From positions 1,014,001-1,078,000 of the forward strand of contig NZ_CP018914.1 in the NCBI RefSeq assembly GCF_001951015.1: 64,000 nucleotides of DNA, given 5' to 3'. Source of the DNA: Rickettsia rickettsii. GTDB lineage: Bacteria; Pseudomonadota; Alphaproteobacteria; Rickettsiales; Rickettsiaceae. Positions 21,078-27,427 of this stretch are shown here, piece by piece. Below the pieces are notes generated by a model, which had not been told where the DNA came from, searched no databases, and saw nothing but the letters and a program-made list of their open reading frames with translations. The position numbers and the translations under genes were made by a program. How positions within the stretch are numbered: the stretch's first letter is position 1; each line of letters opens with the position of its first letter.

Positions 21078-21531
21078 TTACTTACCTAAAAGTGGATATG
21101 TAACATTTTTTAAGAATTTTCTTTTAATATAAGTACATACTAAAAATGTCATTACGGTACTTGGAACATAGCAAATTATCGTAGGTAAATATCTTATTAA
21201 GGTCTTAGTTGAGACTAAGTCAGTAAACGACGTACTGATGCTCTCTACTAACTCTCTACTTTTTGATCTTAAACAATCTAAAGTACGATATCTATTTTTG
21301 TATTTTAAATAACATCTCACAGCTTCAATAACCATAGAAGATATAATAGAAATTATTCCGCTTTGCATAAGAAAATAAAATTCCAGACTATCCGAACAAT
21401 AACAATAATTAGCAATAATTATTAAAAACTAAACCTAGAATATTAAAAAAATAGACAAATGGTTTGCCATCAGATTTCTCTTCTTGCTTAATGCTACTTT
21501 TTAATAATTCATATATTAGAGATTTTAACAT
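21078..21531 (-). pseudogene. Frameshifted two-helix membrane protein downstream of a DUF883-like gene
   Basis: The start MLKSLIYELLKSSIKQEEKS is open to a TAA after NNYC. The frame shifted by one base at the T5 run near 21424-21430 continues FLIIIANYCYC and then runs open for the last 103 codons (MQSGIISIISSMVIEAVRCY to KFLKNVTYPLLGK). Joined, the product has about 150 residues with one membrane segment near residue 35 and another near 125. It begins eight bases after the DUF883-like gene. That pairing recalls yqjD-yqjE, but I cannot confirm the family. The indel could be real decay or a sequencing error. Confidence 0.55.
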
Positions 21532-21539
21532 GGAATTAC

Positions 21540-21824
21540 CTATTTCATAAGAATAGCGAGCAATACACCTACACCAAAAGCGTAAGCAAAATTCCGCAAA
21601 GGGTGGTCACGTGTCGACTCACATAAATCCGCTACATTAGCTTTACCTTTATCCATTCCTTTATCTTTATAATGTTCCATAACGGGATGATAAATTACCT
21701 AACTGCTCATCTAGAATATCTCCGGATTACCTTTTAAATTACGTAATCTTGACACTAAGCTTTCAATATCTTTTTTGATACCTTCGACATCTGCTTTAGC
21801 AGAGTTTGAATTTGATTCTTTCAT
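21540..21824 (-). pseudogene. ElaB/YqjD (DUF883)-like protein, doubly frameshifted
   Basis: From an ATG with an AGGAG site the minus strand reads a soluble helix (KADVEGIKKDIESLVSRLRN), shifts frame at NPE into DILDEQLGNLSSRYGT, then returns to the original frame for KDKGMDKGKANVADLCESTR, DHPLRNFAYAFGVGVLLAIL and the stop. A long amphipathic helix followed by a C-terminal glycine-rich membrane helix after a D-HP motif is characteristic of DUF883 proteins, which attach to the inner membrane and bind ribosomes in E. coli. The net length is nearly normal, so the two indels compensate. Confidence 0.65.
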
Positions 21825-21933
21825 AATTTACTCCTTTATTAGTTTACATTTTGTTAAGCAAATTATTTTGCCTACAAAACTTATACGATGCTCCTCTTAT
21901 AAGAACTTTACAATAGCTTAAACAATAAAAAAA

Positions 21934-21954
21934 CCGAATCTAAACTAGATTCGG
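21934..21954 (-). terminator. Rho-independent terminator of the sspB-mlaD operon
   Basis: CCGAATCTA and TAGATTCGG form a nine-base stem with a three-base loop. On the minus strand it is followed by a run of eight T. It lies 34 bases after the mlaD stop codon. Confidence 0.85.
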
Positions 21955-21987
21955 CTAAATTTAATGATTTTTTATTTCGTATTACTT

Positions 21988-22437
21988 CTACTTACTACCG
22001 AATGAAGAAACAATTTTGTTAATTAATGATTCAATATTAATTGCTGATTGAGTATATTTTATCTCTTCATTAGCCGCTAAATTTTCATCGTCATTACCTG
22101 GTACAATTGAAATATATTTACCTCCAAGTAACCCGCTGGTGACTACTTGGGCTTTAGAATCTTTAGGTATTTTAACATCATCATTAATATTTAGATATAC
22201 ACTTGCATCAAAACTATTTGGATCTAAAGTAATTTGCTTTACACTACCGATTTTTATACCTGAAATCATTACGTCGCTTCCAACTGCTATCCCTTCCGCA
22301 CTTTGGAAATGAGCAGTTACCTGATATCCTTTTGAGCTAGTTATAGAACTACCTGTTTTGTAAGCAAAAATCAAAAATAGCAAAGCAATAATTAATACTA
22401 CAAAGCCTATAATTGTTTCAATAATGTTCTGTTGCAT
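21988..22437 (-). CDS. mlaD: MCE-domain lipid transport protein MlaD
   Basis: The periplasmic, inner-membrane-anchored substrate-binding subunit of the Mla phospholipid transport system that maintains outer-membrane asymmetry. The 149 residues start with one membrane helix (TIIGFVVLIIALLFLIFAYK), followed by an MCE domain with FQSAEGIAVGSDVMISGIKI and VVTSGLLGGKYISIVPGNDD, the latter being the typical G-L-LG-KYI signature. It is the last gene of the series sspB, rnhA, NDUFA12-like, mlaD. The ATPase and permease partners are not in the window. Confidence 0.93.
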   Translation of the reverse strand: MQQNIIETIIGFVVLIIALLFLIFAYKTGSSITSSKGYQVTAHFQSAEGIAVGSDVMISGIKIGSVKQITLDPNSFDASVYLNINDDVKIPKDSKAQVVTSGLLGGKYISIVPGNDDENLAANEEIKYTQSAINIESLINKIVSSFGSK

Positions 22438-22457
22438 TGTTTTTTATATTTTATTAA

Positions 22458-22757
22458 TTACGGTTGCCATCTATTATATTTAAGATTTGATGTTTTAGGC
22501 AGCTTTTTAACTATTTTATTATTCTTTTGCCATGGAAAAAGCTGAATATTTTTTGGTATCTCATTTACTAAATGATGTAACCAAGCGTGCCAACTTGGCG
22601 GAATTTTTGTAGGTTCATTTACATTTTTATAAATAACAAACCTCCTTGGACGCCCTAAATAATCAATATTACGGCTTTCATAATATTGATTCAAAAACTC
22701 ATCTTCTCCTACTTTTTTGTGAAAAAAAGTAATAAAACACTTATCTATCCACGACAT
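22458..22757 (-). CDS. NDUFA12-like complex I accessory subunit
   Basis: The 99-residue protein matches the NADH:ubiquinone oxidoreductase 17.2 kDa subunit family (B17.2/NDUFA12), a supernumerary complex I subunit shared by alphaproteobacteria and mitochondria. Key pattern: [20 protein letters not shown], then RRFVIYKN, then the [17 protein letters not shown] block that is highly conserved. It overlaps the rnhA 3' end by 13 bases. It probably assists assembly or stability of complex I at the inner membrane. Confidence 0.9.
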   Translation of the reverse strand: MSWIDKCFITFFHKKVGEDEFLNQYYESRNIDYLGRPRRFVIYKNVNEPTKIPPSWHAWLHHLVNEIPKNIQLFPWQKNNKIVKKLPKTSNLKYNRWQP

Positions 22758-23203
22758 TTTAAAATTTCTATAGCAGTTTCTCTTCCTTGCACTGCAAGTT
22801 TATCGGCAGCAATATTACCGCTATTATTTGCATGACCTTTTACCCATTTCCAAATAATAGTATGTTTACTCAATTCTGTGTATAATTTTTGCCATAAATC
22901 GGCATTTTTAACGGGTTTATTGTTGCTTTTACACCAATTATTTTTTATCCAATTATGAATCCAAGCGGTAATTCCTTGTTGCAAATATTTACTATCGGTA
23001 TAAATCTCAACATTACAAGATTTTTTTAAAATCCTCAAGGCTTCAAGTGCTGCCGTAATTTCCATACGATTATTAGTCGTATCTAACTCATACCCAAATA
23101 CTTCTTTGCTAGTATCATTAAATTGAAGCAAAGCTCCCCACCCTCCGGGACCTGGATTACCCGCACATGCACCATCAGTATATATCAATACTTTTGAATC
23201 CAT
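22745..23203 (-). CDS. rnhA: Ribonuclease HI
   Basis: Degrades RNA in RNA-DNA hybrids, including R-loops and primers. The protein shows all four catalytic acids of the RNase H fold: [20 protein letters not shown] (first Asp), the Glu in [26 protein letters not shown] (Asp), and the late Asp in [12 protein letters not shown] chose the ATG at 23203 ([12 protein letters not shown]); an in-frame ATG at 23212 overlaps the sspB stop. The gene sits inside a tight operon. Confidence 0.95.
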   Translation of the reverse strand: MDSKVLIYTDGACAGNPGPGGWGALLQFNDTSKEVFGYELDTTNNRMEITAALEALRILKKSCNVEIYTDSKYLQQGITAWIHNWIKNNWCKSNNKPVKNADLWQKLYTELSKHTIIWKWVKGHANNSGNIAADKLAVQGRETAIEILKCRG

Positions 23204-23211
23204 AATATGCA

Positions 23212-23685
23212 TTAACTAGGTTTAGAAGAATTACGAAACTTATCTAACATTATAACATTTGGACTTGAAGATGATGAAGTCTGATAACTTTTATTATTAC
23301 TTATTGCCTCTTCATGTTGAGGATTTTCATGTATATTTAACGACTGACTAAAAGTGAGACTGTAATTATTATTGGAATCAACAAAGCTAATAAGTGCATC
23401 AAAAGGTACGTAAATTATTTCTTTAACACCGTCAAAACTTACCGTTAAAGAAAAGCCCGTATCATTTACTATTAAATTTTCAAACTGATATTGCAGTACT
23501 ATTGTTATCTGTTTCGGATATGCCTGTTTAACTTTTGAAGGTAAAATTACCGCAGGATTATCGGTTCTGTACGATATGTATATTAACTGATCCCAATATA
23601 AATTTTCATGCTGAATTTTTGTTAGAATTTTTTTCACAAATTCTAGCATATATTCATGCACAAATTTTTTATATTCAATATTCAT
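23212..23685 (-). CDS. sspB: SspB-like ClpXP adaptor protein
   Basis: SspB tethers ssrA-tagged proteins to ClpXP for degradation. The 157 residues fit the alphaproteobacterial SspB family: an N-terminal helix, [10 protein letters not shown]-like strand ([20 protein letters not shown]), [40 protein letters not shown], and a disordered tail ending in [14 protein letters not shown], which matches the ClpX-tethering C-terminus. It starts about 200 bases downstream of ssrA on the same strand, so tag source and adaptor are neighbours. Confidence 0.88.
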   Translation of the reverse strand: MNIEYKKFVHEYMLEFVKKILTKIQHENLYWDQLIYISYRTDNPAVILPSKVKQAYPKQITIVLQYQFENLIVNDTGFSLTVSFDGVKEIIYVPFDALISFVDSNNNYSLTFSQSLNIHENPQHEEAISNNKSYQTSSSSSPNVIMLDKFRNSSKPS

Positions 23686-23705
23686 ACGAAAAAAATAAAT
23701 AAAAA

Positions 23706-23882
23706 TAGGTCGACGAAGTTTAATTTGAACAGTTTAAGTCATTGCAAGGAAAAACTGTAAGTTTTGACGAAACAATCTCAGAAGTCCTACTTTATGAGAT
23801 TGCCACATTCTCTACGTTCGCCTGCAATGACAAGATCAACCGTTTTTATGCAATGCCAATTTTTCAAATTAAACAAGTATAA
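23706..23882. repeat. Palindromic repeat interrupted by a second repeat
   Basis: The outer arms GTCGACGAAGTTTAATTTG (from 23709) and CCAATTTTTCAAATTAAAC (about 23858-23876) match the two ends of the element at 59218-59352. The centre is replaced by a unit of the CATTGCGAGG family (23738-23831), so one repeat appears nested in the other. Confidence 0.7.
23738..23831. repeat. Dispersed palindromic repeat (CATTGCGAGG family), decayed copy
   Basis: Starts GTCATTGCAAGGAAAAACTG, has AACAATCTCAGAAG and TGAGATTGCCAC as arms, and ends GCCTGCAATGAC. Several arm bases have changed relative to the copy at 8149, suggesting greater age. Confidence 0.8.
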
Positions 23883-23889
23883 GTGAGGG

Positions 23890-24335
23890 TTTTTCTGTTG
23901 CCCGGCACACCCTCCAGCCGCGTAGGATTAAGCTGCTAAAGCTAAACGACCTACAGAACGATTATTATCGTTTGCGTTTCTTTGTTTTGACCCATATGGC
24001 ACAAGCCATCGGCGGAATCATCCCGAGTAAAAGCAATCTTTTTATTAGGCACGTCGATCCTATTTCGCCCCCAAAAAATACTCGATGAACTTCGTATTGT
24101 CTACTCTTTAAGAGTTATTACATATTTAAACTTTTCTAAATGACCTAGCGAATAAAGAGAAATTTGAAGGCGACACGGAACAAAGAACCGCAGGGTACAC
24201 GCAATTAACGTGAGGATTCGAATACCGGATCGACGTACAAATTACCTTTAGGAGCAAGTTATTTAGAAAGTTTTGGTGGAGGCGTCGGGTACTGCCCCCG
24301 AGTCCGCAACCTCTATTCTAAATTACGTTTATTAC
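23890..24335 (-). ncRNA. ssrA: Two-piece (permuted) tmRNA precursor
   Basis: tmRNA with SmpB rescues stalled ribosomes and adds a degradation tag. On the minus strand the acceptor piece comes first (about 24335-24275), ending CGCCTCCACCA. A spacer with an RPE-1 palindrome follows, and then the coding piece from GGGGGCG at 24072. GGGGGCG pairs with CGCCTCC to form the acceptor stem, which proves the permuted order known for alphaproteobacteria. The tag frame at 23975-23928 reads ANDNNRSVGRLALAA and stop. The 3' end of the coding piece is placed only approximately, near the GC-rich GCCGGGCAAC. sspB follows downstream. Confidence 0.95.
24161..24252. repeat. RPE-1-type palindromic element in the tmRNA spacer
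   Basis: The stretch AATTTGAAGGCGACACGGAA up to GATCGACGTACAAATTACCT matches, with scattered changes, the element inside the coding gene at 60047-60135. It lies between the acceptor and coding pieces of ssrA, in the part expected to be removed during processing. Confidence 0.85.
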
Positions 24336-24464
24336 TATAGCTATATTAGCACCAAATATTATGCCTTAATTTGATTAAAATGTAAAGGTCAAATAAGAAT
24401 TCTAGATTTATATTAAAAATGGACTTATAATAAATGGTTAGAATTCTAAATTAAAAACTTAATT

Positions 24465-25277
24465 ATGCTACCAAATCTTGGAATTATCGCCGGCAGAGGT
24501 TCATTACCTTACTTAATAGCAGGTAATTATACAAAGCAAGGCGGTAATTGCTATATCGCAGCAATTAAAGACGAAGCTGATATAGAGCAAATTAAAGATT
24601 TTGAATATAAGATTTTAAAAATCGGTATGGTCGGGGAAGCTATAAAATATTTTAAGGAGCATAAGGTAAAAAATATTATTTTTATCGGTGGAGTTAATAG
24701 ACCAAATTTTAAAAATTTAGCCGTAGATAAAATAGGCGGTTTATTGCTTTTCAAAATAGTTGGGCAAAAAATTCGAGGAGATGATAGTTTGCTAAAAATA
24801 GTAGCGGATTTTTTTGAAAGTTACGGTTTCAAGGTAATTTCAAGTAATGAAATATATAAAAATCAACAAGGTAACTCCAATATTATAACCGATACTAACC
24901 CTATAAGTTCAGATAAAAATGATATTGAGCTTGGAATAAAATTATTGAATCATCTAAGTGCATTCGATATCGCACAATCGGTTATAGTTGAAAGTGGCTA
25001 TATACTTGGTATAGAGGCTGCCGAAGGAACGGATAATTTAATAACGAGATGTGCAGATTTACGTAAAAATCCTCATGGAGGAGTATTAGTAAAAATAGCG
25101 AAATTAGGTCAAGATAATAGACTAGATATGCCGACGATCGGTCCTAATACTATAAAGAATCTTGCTAAATATAATTACAAAGGGGTAGCGATTCAAAAAA
25201 ATAACGTAATTATAGTCGAAGAGGAATTAACTATAAAACTCGCTAATGAACATAAAATTTTTATAACAAAATGTTAG
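24465..25277 (+). CDS. lpxI: UDP-2,3-diacylglucosamine pyrophosphatase LpxI
   Basis: LpxI hydrolyses UDP-2,3-diacylglucosamine to lipid X in lipid A synthesis; alphaproteobacteria use it in place of LpxH. The 270 residues open with LGIIAGRGSLPYLIAGNYTK, a hallmark of the family (DUF1009), and contain FIGGVNRPNF near 66, GDDSLLKIVADFFE near 104, and the C-terminal EAAEGTDNLITRCADLRKN and DMPTIGPNTI blocks. It overlaps coaE by seven bases and heads the lpxI-coaE-dnaQ operon. Confidence 0.95.
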   Translation: MLPNLGIIAGRGSLPYLIAGNYTKQGGNCYIAAIKDEADIEQIKDFEYKILKIGMVGEAIKYFKEHKVKNIIFIGGVNRPNFKNLAVDKIGGLLLFKIVGQKIRGDDSLLKIVADFFESYGFKVISSNEIYKNQQGNSNIITDTNPISSDKNDIELGIKLLNHLSAFDIAQSVIVESGYILGIEAAEGTDNLITRCADLRKNPHGGVLVKIAKLGQDNRLDMPTIGPNTIKNLAKYNYKGVAIQKNNVIIVEEELTIKLANEHKIFITKC

Positions 25278-25846
25278 CAATAGGTATTACCGGTAGCTAT
25301 GCATCGGGTAAAACTTTTATGTTGGATTATTTAGCAGAAAAAGGATATAAAACTTTTTGTGCCGATAGATGCATAAAAGAATTATATCAAGATGTAGTTT
25401 TGCAAACTCAGATTTTAAAATTACTACCTGAACTTGAGTCGTTCAATATTAGAAAAATCAGTAATTTAATTTACAATAACGACCTAGCTAGAGAAAAACT
25501 ACAAAATTTTATTTACCCTTTACTAATAGATAAACTCATTTTATTTCAAAAAGAAAATGCTAATTCCAAATTTGGCTTTGCCGAAATACCGCTGCTTTAT
25601 GAAGCTAAATTTGAGAAATATTTTGATTTTGTCGTAACAATATACTGTTCTGAAGAAAGAAGAATGCAAAGAGCAATAACGAGATCTTCGTTTGATATAG
25701 AAATTTATAATAAAATCAAAGAAATTCAACTATCACAAGAGAGCAAAATAGCAAAAGCAGATTTTGCTATAAATAGCGGCGTTGATATGTTAGACTTGGA
25801 AAAACAAATAGCGAAACTAATAAAGGATTTGGAATGTCGAGTTTAA
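25271..25846 (+). CDS. coaE: Dephospho-CoA kinase
   Basis: Catalyses the last step of coenzyme A synthesis. The 191-residue P-loop kinase has Walker A in [18 protein letters not shown] (Lys near 14), the DRCIKELYQ region, and [20 protein letters not shown], which is the family's conserved PLLFE-type strand. It overlaps lpxI upstream and dnaQ downstream (13 bases). Confidence 0.94.
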   Translation: MLAIGITGSYASGKTFMLDYLAEKGYKTFCADRCIKELYQDVVLQTQILKLLPELESFNIRKISNLIYNNDLAREKLQNFIYPLLIDKLILFQKENANSKFGFAEIPLLYEAKFEKYFDFVVTIYCSEERRMQRAITRSSFDIEIYNKIKEIQLSQESKIAKADFAINSGVDMLDLEKQIAKLIKDLECRV

Positions 25847-26523
25847 GAGAAATAATTTTAGATACCGAGACTACGGGACTTGACCCACAACAAGGTCATC
25901 GAATCGTTGAGATCGGTGCTATTGAGATGGTAAATAAGGTATTAACAGGCAGGAATTTTCATTTTTATATTAATCCCGAGCGAGATATGCCGTTTGAGGC
26001 TTATAGAATTCATGGCATATCCGGCGAATTTTTAAAAGACAAGCCTCTATTTCATACAATAGCCGATGATTTTTTAGAGTTTATTTCAGATAGCAAACTG
26101 ATTATTCATAATGCTCCTTTCGATATTAAATTTCTAAATCATGAATTATCATTATTAAAAAGAACCGACATTAAACTCTTGGAACTAGCAAATACTATTG
26201 ATACTTTAGTAATGGCTAGAAGCATATTTCCAGGCTCAAAATATAATCTTGATGCATTATGTAAAAGATTTAAAGTTGATAATTCAGGTAGGCAGCTTCA
26301 CGGAGCTTTGAAAGATGCCGCATTACTTGCAGAAGTATATGTAGAGTTAATGGGCGGTAGACAATCCGCTTTTAAAATGGTTGATAAATCTGCCGTAATA
26401 AATAATTTAGCAACTAATCAAGTAAATAACAAAACAGAACAAACTACTATTGTTATTAAACCTACAAAAGAAGAGCTGCAAAAACATAAAGAGTTTCTCA
26501 GTAGGATTTTAAAAACTGCTTAG
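25834..26523 (+). CDS. dnaQ: DNA polymerase III epsilon subunit (3'-5' exonuclease)
   Basis: Proofreading subunit of the replicative polymerase. The 229 residues carry all DEDDh exonuclease motifs: Exo[12 protein letters not shown] near residue 8, Exo[19 protein letters not shown] near 90, and ExoIII with [15 protein letters not shown] near 150 (catalytic His and Asp). The C-terminal tail after 185 is the presumed polymerase-binding linker. Translationally coupled to coaE. Confidence 0.96.
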   Translation: MSSLREIILDTETTGLDPQQGHRIVEIGAIEMVNKVLTGRNFHFYINPERDMPFEAYRIHGISGEFLKDKPLFHTIADDFLEFISDSKLIIHNAPFDIKFLNHELSLLKRTDIKLLELANTIDTLVMARSIFPGSKYNLDALCKRFKVDNSGRQLHGALKDAALLAEVYVELMGGRQSAFKMVDKSAVINNLATNQVNNKTEQTTIVIKPTKEELQKHKEFLSRILKTA

Positions 26524-26529
26524 TAAAAC

Positions 26530-26627
26530 GTCATTGCGAGGAGAGGCAAAGCCTCGACGTGGCAATCTCAGGAATTTTATATTATTTCATGAGATTGCCA
26601 CGCTCCTTTTAGTCGCTCGCAATAACG
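26530..26627. repeat. Dispersed palindromic repeat (CATTGCGAGG family)
   Basis: Starts GTCATTGCGAGGAGAGGCAA and ends TCGCTCGCAATAACG, with GGCAATCTCAGG and GAGATTGCCACG as arms. It begins seven bases after the dnaQ stop and fills most of the gap before the SURF1 gene. Confidence 0.85.
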
Positions 26628-26649
26628 ATTATCAATAATCCCCTTATCT

Positions 26650-27372
26650 ATGAAAACAAATTTTCTTGTATTTATAACCTTTACAATACTTATCTCTTTA
26701 GGCTTTTGGCAACTTAGTCGTTTAAAAGAAAAGAAATTATTTTTAGCTTCAATGCAAGCTAACCTAACCTCACCTGCAATTAATTTAGCAGAAATTCAAG
26801 ACGGTTTACCTTATCACAAAGTAAAAATTACCGGTCAATTTTTGCCTAATAAAGACATATATTTATACGGTAGAAGGTCAATGTCGAGTGAAAAAGACGG
26901 ATATTATTTAGTTACTCCTTTTAAAACCATAGAAGATAAAGTTATTTTAGTAGCACGAGGTTGGTTCAGTAATCGCAATAAAAATATTATCACGCAAGCT
27001 ACAACCGACCGGCAGCACGAGATTATCGGTGTTACCATGCCATCAGAAAAAACTCGTATCTACTTACCTGCTAATGATATAAAAAATAATGTGTGGCTAA
27101 CGCTAAATTTAAAAGAAACATCCAAAGTGTTAGGCTTAGATCTTGAGAATTTTTATATTATTGCGGAAGGAAAAGATATTAGCAATCTAGATATTTTATT
27201 ACCTCTTGCAATAAATCATTTAGCAGCAATCAGAAATGACCATTTAGAATACGCCCTAACTTGGTTTGGACTTGCTATTTCTTTAATCGTAATATATGTA
27301 ATTTATCGGCGTCGTTATATGGCTGTGGATGTCATCCCGCGAGCTTGTAGCGGGATCCAGAAAAATAATTAA
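26650..27372 (+). CDS. SURF1-family cytochrome c oxidase assembly protein
   Basis: SURF1 helps insert heme a into cytochrome oxidase subunit I at the inner membrane. The 240-residue product has an N-terminal membrane helix (FLVFITFTILISLGFWQLSR, with the conserved GxWQ-type LGFWQLSRLKEKK), a periplasmic middle with VARGWFSNRNK, and a second helix near the C-terminus preceded by NHLEYALTWFGLA (family motif H-xYA-TW). The last 14 or so residues (MAVDVIPRACSGIQKNN) are encoded by a dispersed repeat that begins at 27331, so the natural C-terminus was probably a little different. Confidence 0.92.
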   Translation: MKTNFLVFITFTILISLGFWQLSRLKEKKLFLASMQANLTSPAINLAEIQDGLPYHKVKITGQFLPNKDIYLYGRRSMSSEKDGYYLVTPFKTIEDKVILVARGWFSNRNKNIITQATTDRQHEIIGVTMPSEKTRIYLPANDIKNNVWLTLNLKETSKVLGLDLENFYIIAEGKDISNLDILLPLAINHLAAIRNDHLEYALTWFGLAISLIVIYVIYRRRYMAVDVIPRACSGIQKNN

Positions 27373-27407
27373 AAAGACTGGACCCCGTGGTCAAGCCACG
27401 GGGTAAC
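27331..27407. repeat. Dispersed palindromic repeat (GTCATCCC family)
   Basis: GTCATCCCGCGAGCTTGTAG and GGTCAAGCCACGGGGTAAC form the ends. Its left part is translated as the tail of the SURF1 protein, and it ends about 20 bases before the AddA-like gene. Confidence 0.8.
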
Positions 27408-27427
27408 AGTAGAAAATCGATACATAA

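Noticed and set aside
23700-23885. A possible CRISPR-like repeat block near ssrA
   Set aside because: The repeats are two different palindromes, one inside the other, with no regular spacers and no cas genes.
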